Below, piece by piece: positions 11,531 through 22,262 of a stretch of 64,000 nt of DNA. The DNA lies in NCBI GenBank assembly GCA_028023455.1, contig JAQFVV010006310.1:1492001-1556000 (forward strand), given 5' to 3'. Numbering within the stretch: the first letter of the stretch is position 1; the number at the start of each line of letters is the position of its first letter. The position numbers were made by a program, and so were the translations under genes. The stretch is from Epiperipatus broadwayi (Eukaryota; Onychophora; Udeonychophora; Euonychophora; Peripatidae). Under the pieces are notes generated by a model. That model saw only the letters and a program-made list of their open reading frames with translations, ran no database searches and was not told the origin of the DNA.

Positions 11531-12800
11531 AAAATCATCATGAACTCCTACAAGAGTAAAATTTTACAATTAAAAATATGATGAGTTGGAATAGGTGACT
11601 TGGTAGCAATTAATAATAAAAATTTAATTCCTTATAAAATGTGATGTCTATTATTTCACATATTCACTAGTGAAAAGTTATACATTTGGCTAAATTATTA
11701 ATTAAAAATATTAAATTGAAGAATTATGTTTTCATTCAAATTCACAACAATCTTTCACAATGCAGCGATTTTAAATAAACTACTTTCTGTATGCAACAGT
11801 GTAAAAAAATAAAGCTAGAAACATTTAAAGATAATTGAAATTCTATATTTATTTTTTTTTACAACTCTCAAAAAAATTCCAGTATACAAATGGATTCAAA
11901 AATACAGTGTGAAAAATCAGCCATTTTCTTTTAGAAAAAAATAAATAAATCTGGAAATAAAACAGAAGTTAATGAAATCATTTTCATTTATAAAATCTTG
12001 CACTTTTTGCAAAAATCAGGATTACATTCATAGCATGAACAGCTCAAAATAATTTTTTTTAAATACCCATTTATTAAATTAAGAGTTGATAAATTTTTAA
12101 ACCTAAATAACTTCTTGGTTCATGAGCTACTTGAAAAATGTCATACAAAGTAGCAAAAAAGAGTGCACAAACTATGCCAGGCCACAGTATAAGATCATGT
12201 AGCATTATTCAAAATTAGCATTGCTTTAATGTCAAAGTTTTCAAGATTTTTAATTAAAGAGATTTAGAAAAACAAAAAACAAATATTATTTATTTTACAG
12301 CTATAACATTTATAAAAAAAAGCTGTCTGTAATCCAAGCAAGTCAAAAACCATTGAAGATTATATCTACGTAATAATAAATCAGCAGCATATAAATCTAT
12401 ATTAGCAAAGAAAATTTTGGCTATAAATAAATTTTACAATAAATTTTATTTTATATTTAAAATAGTAAATAAATAAAAAATAAAATGAAGCTCTACCAAT
12501 TTAAAATATATTTTCAAAGTACAAGTCAACTTTATACTTGATGTTTCTCTTCTTAATAAATCTTAGTTTGTCAATTTTATATATAATATAATCAAAATAA
12601 AATTTCTGAGCAATAAACTTTGCATGTGACAGTTATATTCACAATTTTAAAATGTGTATATATCTATTGTGACTGCACTGGTATCATTGTACTTTATATA
12701 TAAACCTGCATAATAAAAAAAAAAAAGAACTAATTTTCAATTTTATTTTCATTAGATTTTGCTCTTTTTATTTTTATTATTCTATATAAAAATTAGAACA
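11531..12800. other. unassigned AT-rich DNA
   Basis: No features recognised apart from homopolymer A/T runs. Confidence 0.4.
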
Positions 12801-12809
12801 TGACAATAT
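12801..12809 (+). repeat. target-site duplication, left copy (LINE copy 2)
   Basis: 'tgacaatat' occurs directly before the LINE 3' end here and directly after its truncated 5' end at 14937-14945. It is the expected mark of target-primed insertion. Confidence 0.7.
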
Positions 12810-14936
12810 CATCAACCATTATCAATCCACTGCAGGATGAAGGTCTCTCCAAGTTCAATCCATCTTCTCCAATCCTTAGCTTTTCTTCTCCACATCATCC
12901 TTGCACACTTTATTATTTCATCCATTCATCTTACCTGTGATCGCTTTCTAGGTTTTTTACAATCTCTTGGAATCCAGTTTAAGATTTCAATTGTCCATCT
13001 TCTAGCAATATGTCCAGCCCAACTCCACTTCAGTCTTTTCATTTTTTCAATGAACTCAGTAACACCTATTTGTTCTCTTACCTATATACTGCGTTTTCGA
13101 TCTCTTATTACTCCCAACATGCATTTCCATACTTCTTTGAGTGGTCTGAAGTCTCTGTATTGCTCTTCTATTAAGTGTCCAAGTCTCAGATCTATAAGTA
13201 AGAACTGGTAAAACACATTTATTAAAAACCTTCCTTTTCAAACACATAGGCATATTTCCTTTTAGTATCAAGTTATTTTTACCAAAAGCACTCCAACCAA
13301 GTTTAATTCTATGATTAATTTCATCCATTATGTTTCCATCTGTATTAATAATCTGACCAAAGTATTTGTAGCTGTTAATTTCTAACTCATCATAATCAAT
13401 CTTTATTTTCATATTTTGAAAAAAATCCATTAAACATTACTTTAGTCTTTTTAACATTTACCTTTAGACCTACTTTCCTCTGATAACTCCTGCAACTCTA
13501 AAGCATTATTTGCAAAAACAATTACATTTGCAAAATCTAAATGACTTAAATAATCATTTACTTTCACTCTTTTAGCTTCCCATTTTAACCCACAAAATAC
13601 TTCTTGCAGTACTGCTATAAAAATTTTTTGGATATAGTCACCTTATCTTACACCCTTCTCAATGTTGACTTTCCTAGTATCATTATGAAATCTAATTGCT
13701 GCTGTTGCATTTTTATAAATATTCTTTAAAATATGACAATATCCTGGATCTATACCTTGATGATCCAATGCTTTAATCACCGAAATGTTTATATAATCAA
13801 ATGTCTTTTCGTAATCTACAAATTCAAAGCATAATGGCAACTCATATTCATTTGTCCTTTCTATAGCTTCTTTCAATACCTGGATATAAAACCCAGCTTG
13901 TTCTCTTGGTTGGTGGAGATCCAATATTCTCTGTAGATGAGTTGTAATTATTTTGGTAAAAATTTTGTATAGAACTGATAAAAGGCTGATAGATCTGTAA
14001 TTTCTAATGTCTTCTTTATCACCTTTTTAAAATATTAATACTGCATTCTTCCAATCATCTGGTACACCTTTATCATTTGGACATTTGGTATATAACTTTG
14101 CTAAAAAAAATTCTATTTCTTCACCTGCTTCTTTTAATGTATCAATTATAACCCCATCATTACCTGGAGCTTTTCCTTTCTTCATAAATTTAATTGCATG
14201 TCTCACTTCATTTAAAATTATGGGCAATTCGGAAAATAGGAACAGATATAGAAGATACTTGTTCTTTATTACTATATAATTCTTGATAGAAGTCTTCTAC
14301 CCATTTCATGATGTCATCTCTCTTTTTAGTAACAATTCCATCTTTTTTCCTTATTGCAGATATAAATTTCCTACCAATACCAAAATGTTGTTTTACATCC
14401 TTAAGACTTTTATTTTCTTCTACAGCTTTCCTTGCTAGTTCACAGTTATGCTTTCTTATATCATTTTCAATTCTTTTCTGCACCTTTTTACAAAATTAGA
14501 TATTCAATCCTTTTTAATGCATCATTTTTGTATATCTTCATATTCCTTTTCTTCATAAATTTTCTAGTCTCGGTAAAAATTTTATCGGTCAATTGCTGCT
14601 TTTTTCTACCAGCTATCTTTCTTTGTTGCAGTTTTTAAAAGTGTATCAGTTATTTTCATATTAATTTCATTCAAATCTGAATCATGTTCAAAATCTACTA
14701 ATACTTGAAACCAATTTGTAAGTTCTAAGTTAAATTCATTAGAATGTTTCTGAAAATTAGGAATATCAACTGTAAATATTGTTTTTCTTAATAATTTTTG
14801 TCACTCTAATTTTGCATTAACTCGTACTTTTACATCTTACTAATCGATGATCACTTCTTGTGTTAAGAACATTACAATCTTGAACTAAGTATTTTCTATT
14901 AGTCAAAATATAATCCAATTCTGCTGTACTTTCATT
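12810..14936 (-). mobile_element. RTE-like LINE, copy 2 (5'-truncated)
   Basis: Same family as copy 1, read right to left. It starts inside the endonuclease (at the codons following SDHRLV and TNRK, about 14936), runs through the linker and RT, and ends at about 12810 with '...aatggttgatg', a short repeat-like tail. It is flanked by the 9-bp direct repeat tgacaatat. The truncated 5' end plus flanking duplication is the usual outcome of LINE insertion. Confidence 0.85.
12836..14826 (-). pseudogene. LINE reverse transcriptase, decayed (copy 2)
   Basis: The RT is spread over several frames. Pieces in order are NDIRKHNCELARKAVEENKS (14483-14208), MKKGKAPGNDG with VPDDWKNAVLIF (14227-14027), FEFVDYEKTFDYIN then ALDHQGIDPGYCHILKNIYK (13924-13643), LDFANVIVFANNALELQ (about 13560-13500), INSYKYFGQIINTDGN and KCVLPVLTYRSETWTLNRR (13430-13056), and a tail WTIEILNWIPRDCKK then WMDEIIKCARMMWRRKAKDW ending IELGETFILQWIDNG near 12836. 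The catalytic FADD box has become FANV, so both aspartates are lost, and several frameshifts and stops are present. The tail architecture (W...P+D....RW.DEI....W...A.DR..W..L.E.F) is typical of RTE/BovB-like elements. Confidence 0.8.
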
Positions 14937-14945
14937 TGACAATAT
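14937..14945 (+). repeat. target-site duplication, right copy (LINE copy 2)
   Basis: Second copy of 'tgacaatat', matching 12801-12809. Confidence 0.7.
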
Positions 14946-17900
14946 ACATAAGTGGAATTTTATTAATTTATATGATGCTATCTATTTACATTGTTTTTTA
15001 AAAAATATTTATAAAATTTAATTTGGCAATCATGCCTATTATTTCCAATTTATAAGTATACACTTTCACTTTTAACATTATCGATACACACTTCCCTCAC
15101 ATCTGAGGAATCTAAAAGACAACTTCAGACTTTCGAACAGAACATTTCTATTTCAATATATGTATTTACTTTCCAAATATATTTTTTATATTATATGCAG
15201 TATTTATTTACTTTAGTAATAAAATAAGTTTAGAAAAAAAAACTAAAATTGTAACAATATTTGTAATGCGAAGTCAATCTTCCAAATTTGATCATCTAAT
15301 ACTCTAAATTGTAAATATGTGTACATATATATATAATCTGCTTTTTGTTACAACAGATCCCAAGAATTTATTAGTCGACGTCATCATTTACAATTTATGA
15401 TATAATAGTTAAGTGCGACTTGTGTGCATGTATATAAGCAAAAATGCATATAAATTTTAAAAGGAATATAAATAAATTGAATTTTAAAAAAAAAATCGTT
15501 TCGCAATTTCAATTTCTGTAAAAAATTTACAAATAAAACAAAACGGAAATAAGCGAAATTCTTTTTTTTTTTTAAGAAAGTAATCATTCAAAAAAAAATT
15601 ATCTAATGTGCATACTCTATTCTATTTAAATATCCACAATATTACATGCAATTATGAAAATATAATACGATAAAATATCTAAATAATTAATGGAATCAAT
15701 TAATATTAATAAAATATTTAGAAAAAAAACAACAACAAACATTCTATTTTATTCATGAACAAAGAAAATTTTTAAACACTTTCGTATATTTAATGAACAA
15801 ATCTTAAAAATTAAATAATCCAAAACAATAAAAATACTTCATTAAATAATACTCACTAAAATTATGAATTATAAAAGAGTGATGGTATTAGATTTTTAAA
15901 AGATGTGCTTATTTCCGCTGTTATATTATGAAAGTAATAAAAATGGCGTCCTTCACTTAGCAAATACAATTAATTTTGCTTGGCTCAGAATTTACGGTTA
16001 TTGGCTTATAATCACGAGAAAAGTTATTTTAAGAAAAAATAAAAAATTAATAAACTTTACGGTTTATAATTCAAATTAACTTTAAATAAGATTTTTTATT
16101 GCAGATTTTCACAACAAAAATAAATAATAATAACATTTCATTAATTCCGTAATTCAAAGTTAAACATTTTTCTTATTGGCTGTAGTAAATTCACGTCAGG
16201 CTTAGAATTCAATCTACGTGATATATTTCAAAAACATGTTTTTAAATTGTTCTATTTTCTGTATAAGAATAAATTGAAAGTAAACTAAGAATATTGTCTT
16301 TAATAACTCAAAAAGATTTATAATTGGCTTTAGAAAAAGAGAAGAAGAAAGTAATTGTTTAATTAATTAATGTCCCATTAATTCCCATGCAGAAAAAAAT
16401 ATGTACTGTACAAAGGAATTTAAAAACAGTTGTATATTGATAAGTGGGGATTAAAACCCTATGGTAGATCAAAGAAAGGATAATAAAATTATAAGAGATT
16501 ATGTATTATTATTAAGAAATGAGGTGTATTGATAAACGTATATAAAAGGTCTAGCTTGATAATGGTATTCCGTTCAAAGTTTGCAAGAAGAAAATTTTTA
16601 ATAGAAAGCTGCAGGTGGTAAAAATTGTATTAATATCAAGTAGACTTAAGAATAGCTTTAAGAGTACGCCATGTAGTTGATCTATAACAGCAATGTAAGT
16701 ACACTAAGAATTGTTTAAACGGAGACGATTTTATCAAGAAACTTTCTTATATGCATGTTTATAATTTTTTAGTAATGTTCGTCTGCTTCAGTGTGAATAT
16801 TTTTGAATGTAAGCTAAATTGTATTTCAGATAATTATTTCTTTAAAATGGAAATAAATATCCATTATATTATTTTTTGTTTATAAATAACTAATCGAAAA
16901 AATTATTCAACAATATTATGTAGTATTAAAAAAAAAAAAACTTCTTGACAAAATTGTATTATCCTTCTCAGTGTAATATTAATATTTAGTGTTGTGATGA
17001 GATGTAAATTGCTTTTTAAATAAAACCAGAGGATTTTGTGTTTAAGCTTTATGTCCAACAACCTTGTTAACCATTATAAATATCCTCCAAAACTTTTGTA
17101 TATCAGTGAATTTTACTTGTACCTTATTCAATTATTTTTTCCAACCTGTATTCTTTTTTTTTCTCCCATTTTAACAAAAACCATTAATTAGTTCTAGTAT
17201 TTTAACCTCGTAATTCACCAAAAATCTTATAAAATCTCTACCTCTTTCATTCTCTTTTTTTTTTTAATTTTCTTCATTCTCCATACAATTTATCCTGATC
17301 TCTCAATATCCTACACTTCTAAAATAAATGTTCAATACTCTTCTATATCTGCAATCCAAACCTTTATTTCATTTTTACCTTTCCGGATATCAAAAGCTCC
17401 AGTTCTAAAGTTCTCTCTAGTGTTTTATTTTATATCACTCGAAACTATTTTTTTCTAGTCATAGTAATTGTCCATAACTATTTCTTTTTCTCCTAACCCA
17501 CTTATTCTCTTTTCTCAGCCTTCATAAATTGCCTATTACCTTTACATATTGTAAAACTTTTCTTGCTCAATGTCTTTATTGTCCTCTCCATATATTGTAA
17601 TTTCATTAAAACAGAAGTTCATCCAGTTTCCCTTTTGCTGTCCACATTTCATATCTGCTTGTTTTTTGTTTTTTTTTCCAAAAATGTAGAATTCCCTTGC
17701 ACAATACGAAGTCCATATGTTAAAGCTAATATCATCTCTTTCCAAATTGTTTTACAAATATAAGAAACATTTTTAATCACACCTATTAATTTTTTCTTTA
17801 GTTCTCAACTATCTGTATAATCTCTTATATAATAAAGTACTTAAATATATACTGTTTTGTCGAGATAAATATTTCTCATATTTTAATTTTATCCTTTCCA

Positions 17901-18117
17901 TTAAATACTGAGATCTTAGTTTTTTTTTTTCATTAAATCTAATTTTCATAATTCTTTCTACATCTTCACACTTCTCTAATAACATTTTTACACTATTTTC
18001 AAAAAAATGCCATATTCATAAAAAAGAGAATAAACACATAATATATTTTAGTCCCCATTAGAGCAATCTCCACTCCTATATCTAATTTTTCTATTGCAAT
18101 CTTCAGTTTTTAACAAA
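14946..18117. other. mostly unassigned AT-rich DNA
   Basis: No convincing gene. The minus strand of about 17040-17760 has a faint resemblance to a LINE C-terminal zinc-knuckle region (KSIEHLF, a stop, then KCRILRDQDKL) but is full of stops. The rest shows only homopolymer runs. Confidence 0.35.
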
Positions 18118-18600
18118 AAAATAAATCAATGACAAATCAAATGTATGCAGAAATGCAAATTCATAATAAATGCTTGCATTCATTTTTAAATTTACATTAT
18201 TCACATTTATTGTTAAATTTACAGTAAATTAAATATTGCTTTTACTTTATAAACATTTTATAAGTAGACTACTTTTATTTAATATCCTTTTTCTTTTTGC
18301 AAAATATTTATTGTGTTAATAAGGAAAAATGTCAATGTAAATTCAAAAATAAATGTAAAAATGTCTTATAGATTTTAATTTTTGCATACATTTTATTTGC
18401 CATTGATATATATATACGTTTTTTTGTTAAAGAATTGATATTGTTTTTGTAAATAAATTATTTTTATTGCAACTTATGTTATTTTCTTAATTTTATTTAG
18501 TATGCTATTACAGACAAATTTGAAAATAAATATGGATATTTTTTATCAATTAGGGTTTCTTTTCTTTTTGAAAAGTATTATGTAGCTCCATCAAGTGGGT
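18118..18600. repeat. palindromic MITE-like repeat, copy B
   Basis: The left arm at 18118-18200 ('atcaatgacaaatcaaatg' onward) is matched in inverse by 18325-18415 (ending 'atttgccattgatatat'). The segment 18420-18600 resembles 11380-11530, including the right-end 'gtattatgtagct' block. Foldback, non-coding. Confidence 0.55.
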
Positions 18601-19872
18601 AGACTGTACACCATATTCACATCAAAAATTGTTAGGTCTCAGTTTTTAAAAAAATATAACATGATTATATGTAAATTTGTCTTGAAAAATAATTATTTTA
18701 TACAAAGAGTTGCAAGAAACCTGTGAAACAGAGAAGAATGTTAATTATTCATATTCTTTTTGCAAATTGAAATTATTATATATTAAATGGAATTTTATAA
18801 AATTTATAATTTCTATTTATTGGGATTGAGGGAAAGAAAATGGAAAGAAAAATAGCTCTGCCATTACAATGTCATATTTATTCAATTTTACTAAACAAAA
18901 ATATCGAAATTTCTAATTTTGGTATTGCATATGTTTTCAAACTATAGAATTTATTGTAATTTTCAGTATAAAATGTATAAAAGGCAGTTGTATATGAAAT
19001 GAGTTTCCACAATAAAATCATAAAGCATAATAGGATGTCACATTTACAAAAACTGTCATTCATAAACCGATAGCCTGCATTATAATTATGAATTCAAAAG
19101 GTAATTGAAATTTTTAAATTTGGTAATAATACTTATTTATAGATATATTTTATTTTAAATTTCTTTAATTTCTATTTAATTTTCTACTATTTTTTACAAG
19201 TGTTCATTTATTAAAAGAATCATAAAAGATATGTTCTCCAGTCCAAAGGTATTTATTATAAGACATCTGTACATTGATTATTCATTACTTTATTTAAAAA
19301 ATAACAGTATTTAAAAAAAATTGAATGTTTTATTGCTTGGAAGTTTATAAAAAATCCGAGCATAGAAAGTGGCAAAGCTGGGTTGAGATCCAAAGAATTC
19401 AAACCCCGGAATTTACCTGTAATATTAATTTGATGTTAAGAGTGTGGATTGTATCATTGATAGATAAAATAAAGAATAATCGTAAATGTATGAGTAGTAT
19501 AAAATAAAACAAATGAAACAAAAAATATAAGATATGGATATAAAATAGAATGGATGAGTGAATACCTGATGGCCTTTATAAAAGAAGCATGAAATAAAAT
19601 GATAATTAATAATGTTAAATATAAGATAAATAGTAGTGCTTAATCAATCTCTGTCCAATACTGTTCTGTCCATATCACCAGAGTAGCTTTTAGCTTAGGG
19701 CTTTCATAAATGAGTTTTGGATCTTGATCTAGTGTAACTTTCCTTCCTTCAGCAACACTTTTTGGTCCTTTTTTTTTTTTACTATAAAGCTAGCCCAAAT
19801 TTTACAAGTTCCTAATCATTTTAGCTCAACCTGTGGCCTTCACTTAAAAAGTACAAAAAAGATGTGGTGTTA
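18601..19872. other. unassigned AT-rich DNA
   Basis: No gene or repeat pairing recognised. The LINE copy 3 homology begins only at about 19873. Confidence 0.4.
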
Positions 19873-20394
19873 TCATTATTTTTAACTATTACTGATCTAC
19901 TACAGAATGGAAGTCTAAGTTTAATCCAATTTCTCCAATAGATAGTCTCTTTTTTTAATATCAGACCAGCAAATTTTATTTTATTTATCCATCTTACATG
20001 TGACCTCTTTTTAAATCTTTTGCAATCTCATGGGATCCAATTTAAAACTTCAACTGCCCATCTATTATTGTTTCTTCTGACAGTAAGTCTAGCCCAGTTG
20101 CATTTCGATTTTTAATTCTTTCAATGATATCAGTGATAACTATTTGTTCTTTTAATCATGTTTTCCTTTTCAGTCTTTTCTGGGTACTCCGGCATACATC
20201 TGTCAATACTTCAATGTTTGAAATCTCTTGTTCTTCTGTTAAGTGTCTATGTTTCAGACCCATAAATAAGAATTGGTAAAATGTATATTTCAAACCCATT
20301 AAGCATATTTTTTTAATAAGTTATTTCTACCAAAAGTACTCCATCCAAATTTAATTCTATTATTGTTTTCATCCATTGTATTTTCTTATATATT
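19873..20394 (-). mobile_element. RTE-like LINE, copy 3, 3' segment
   Basis: Matches 12815-13340 of copy 2 (C-terminal tail and 3' end) with many differences. The homology stops at 20394, where a hAT-like element begins, and resumes at 22263 with the very next LINE sequence. The two segments are therefore one old insertion, later interrupted. Confidence 0.75.
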
Positions 20395-20809
20395 CAGTGG
20401 CAGCCCATGAAATTTTTAAGCAGATGTGCTTTATTACAATATCACCATCAAACAGTAAGCAGGAAAACAAAGTGGACATTTCTAGTTTTGTAATACACAA
20501 TCATTTTATTTTTCATACCAATCTTTGTTAAAATATTTAATGTATTTTTTGTTTTTACTAACCACTATTTGATAAATAATAATATCAGGAGTAGATTGAC
20601 TTTTTATTTCAATTTTTTCATATAATGTCAATTGGGAAAATGTAATTTTTTTATATATTCAACATTAACACCCATTGTGATAAATATTAATGTATTTTTT
20701 ATTTTTATGAACCACTATTTGGTAAATAATAATATCAGGAGTAGATTGATTTTAACTTTTTATTTCAATTTTTTCTTGTTATGTAAGTTGGGAAAATATA
20801 CCTTTTTTT
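20395..20809. mobile_element. hAT-like non-autonomous element, left part (nested in LINE copy 3)
   Basis: Starts 'cagtggcagcccatgaaat', like the termini of many hAT elements, and matches 56520-56760. It contains a 150-bp internal direct duplication: 'tgtattttttgtttttac' at 20541 recurs with minor changes at 20691, each followed by 'ataataatatcaggagtag'. It is broken at 20810 by the foldback element and continues at 21755. Confidence 0.5.
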
Positions 20810-20914
20810 AAAACAGGCAAAACTCACTATACATATTGCCACACACACCAAACTAGAGTAACCAATGGATGCCAGAAGGCCCTCACATAAAATCCCCATC
20901 TAGTGACTACTCAT

Positions 20915-20969
20915 CCAATATCCTCAGACTAGTTTCTGGCTTGTGACCTTCATCAGTGAGGAGCCTTGG
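20915..20969 (-). ncRNA. type-I hammerhead ribozyme motif (best copy)
   Basis: Read on the minus strand (RNA), in order: CCAA, GGC, UCCUCA, core CUGAUGA, AGGUCACAAGCCA, core GAAA, CUAGUC, UGAGGA, UA, UUGG. Stem I is UCCUCA with UGAGGA (6 of 6 pairs), then an internal loop (GGC/UA), then CCAA with UUGG (4 of 4). Stem II is GGU/GCC around a CACAA loop, but the pair next to the core is an A-A mismatch. Stem III is the self-complementary ACUAGU, so it would be very short alone and could form between two ribozymes, as in dimeric hammerheads of PLEs and retrozymes. The cleavage triplet is GUC, with scission expected between the bases at 20927 and 20926. All conserved core residues are present. Activity is inferred, and the A-A mismatch may weaken it. 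Confidence 0.65.
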
Positions 20970-21538
20970 ACCTGAGGGCACTGCACCTAGATCTTAGGAT
21001 CTAATGCAACCTTCTAGCAGCCACCTTTTATCTCCACTTAACTACAAAACTATGAGTCTTAAATTGAAAACACCTTAATATTTTTATTCCAAGCTCATTA
21101 GCCTATATAGTCATATAGGTCTGAACTCAGTTCAGTACCTATACATTTTGGTGTCTTTGATTCTTTAATAACCATAACCACTACTATCCTATTAGGCAGG
21201 ATTAGTTTTAAGCCAATAAACATCACATGTCACTATTTCTTATGCTTGCTTATAACTGTTATTAAAACAGGCAAAACACTCTATATGTATTGCCACACAA
21301 TATTTGTGGTGATCATGTGATATTTATTGACTTAAAACCAATCCTGCCTAATAGGATAGTGGTGGCTAGGGTGAACTGAGTTCAGACCTATATGACTATA
21401 TATGCTAATGAGCTTGGATTGAAAATATTAAGGTGTTTTCAATTTAAGATTCATAGTTTTGTAGTTAAGTGGAGATAAAAGGTGGCTGTTAGAGTTGTTG
21501 CATTAGATCCTAAGATCTAGATACAGTGCTCTCGGGTT

Positions 21539-21592
21539 CAAGGCTCCTCACTGACAAAGGCCACAAGCCAGAAACTAGTCTGGGGATATTTG
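21539..21592 (+). ncRNA. hammerhead-like motif, right arm (core mutated)
   Basis: Same motif in the inverted unit. Stem I is UCCUCA with UGGGGA (one G-U pair), stem II is GGC/GCC with a CACAA loop, then GAAACUAGUC. The first core box reads CUGACAA instead of CUGAUGA. Position 7 is tolerant, but the G8-to-A change removes a catalytic guanine, so this copy is probably inactive. Confidence 0.5.
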
Positions 21593-21754
21593 ATTAGCAG
21601 GCACTAGATGGGGATTTTATGCACAGGTCTTCTGGCATCCATCGATTACTCTAGCTTACTGTGTGTGGCAATACGTATAGTGAGTTTTGCCTGTTTTAAT
21701 AACAGTTATAAACAAGAATAAGAAATGATGATCATGTGATGTTTATTGGCTTAT

Positions 21755-22262
21755 AATTTTTTATATATATTCAACACTAATACCCATTGTGATAAATATT
21801 TAAAATAACATTTCTTTTATTATTTTGTTGTATTTTTCTGTAATAAAAACCTATATATTAATTTATAAATGTTAATTACAAGAAAAAGAATATTTTATTG
21901 CTCATCCTGAATGAAAACAAAAATTTATTCCTCTGAAGAGAAACCAGAATAGATAAACAAACCACCCTCAAATAACTAACTACTGATACTGCTTGCAGGA
22001 GCAATTCCTGTGGTCATTTTTACATGCATTGATAAAAGCAAATGAATCTCAATGGAACTTGATGTTTCTGACATTGCTATAATTAGTAGCATCTTTGAGT
22101 AGCATCTCTAGCATTGGTTTAAATAATTTTTTTAAAAACCTTTTTAATTAATTGTATTTACATAATAATTATGCAAAATATTGAATAATTGTCCTATGAT
22201 TGATATTTCAAATACAAATTTAATAATTAATTTTTGTATTATTTTTTGGGGGTGTTGTAGTG
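21755..22262. mobile_element. hAT-like non-autonomous element, right part
   Basis: Continues the element interrupted at 20810 and matches 56760-57182 ('gttaattacaagaaaaa', 'attttattgctcat', the 'aataattatgcaaaatatt' block). It ends 'gggggtgttgtagtg', roughly inverse to the left terminus. LINE copy 3 resumes at 22263. Confidence 0.5.

Larger units (their letters stand above)
20810..21754. repeat. foldback element made of the 455-bp ribozyme unit
   Basis: Left arm: one complete unit (20810-21263) plus the first 37 or so bases of a second ('aaaacaggcaaaac' recurs at 21264). After a short spacer the unit follows in inverted orientation (about 21311-21754). Shared blocks are 'tattgccacacac', the ribozyme-like motif, 'ggatctaatgcaacc', 'ctgaactcagttca' and 'aagccaataaacatcacatg'. 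Arms are about 90% alike by eye. There is no open reading frame of note. The insertion point lies in the second 150-bp repeat of the surrounding hAT-like element. Confidence 0.75.

Noticed and set aside
17040-17760. Minus-strand resemblance to a LINE C-terminal zinc knuckle (IEHLF ... KCRILRD)
   Set aside because: Only one short motif, with stops throughout; not enough to annotate.
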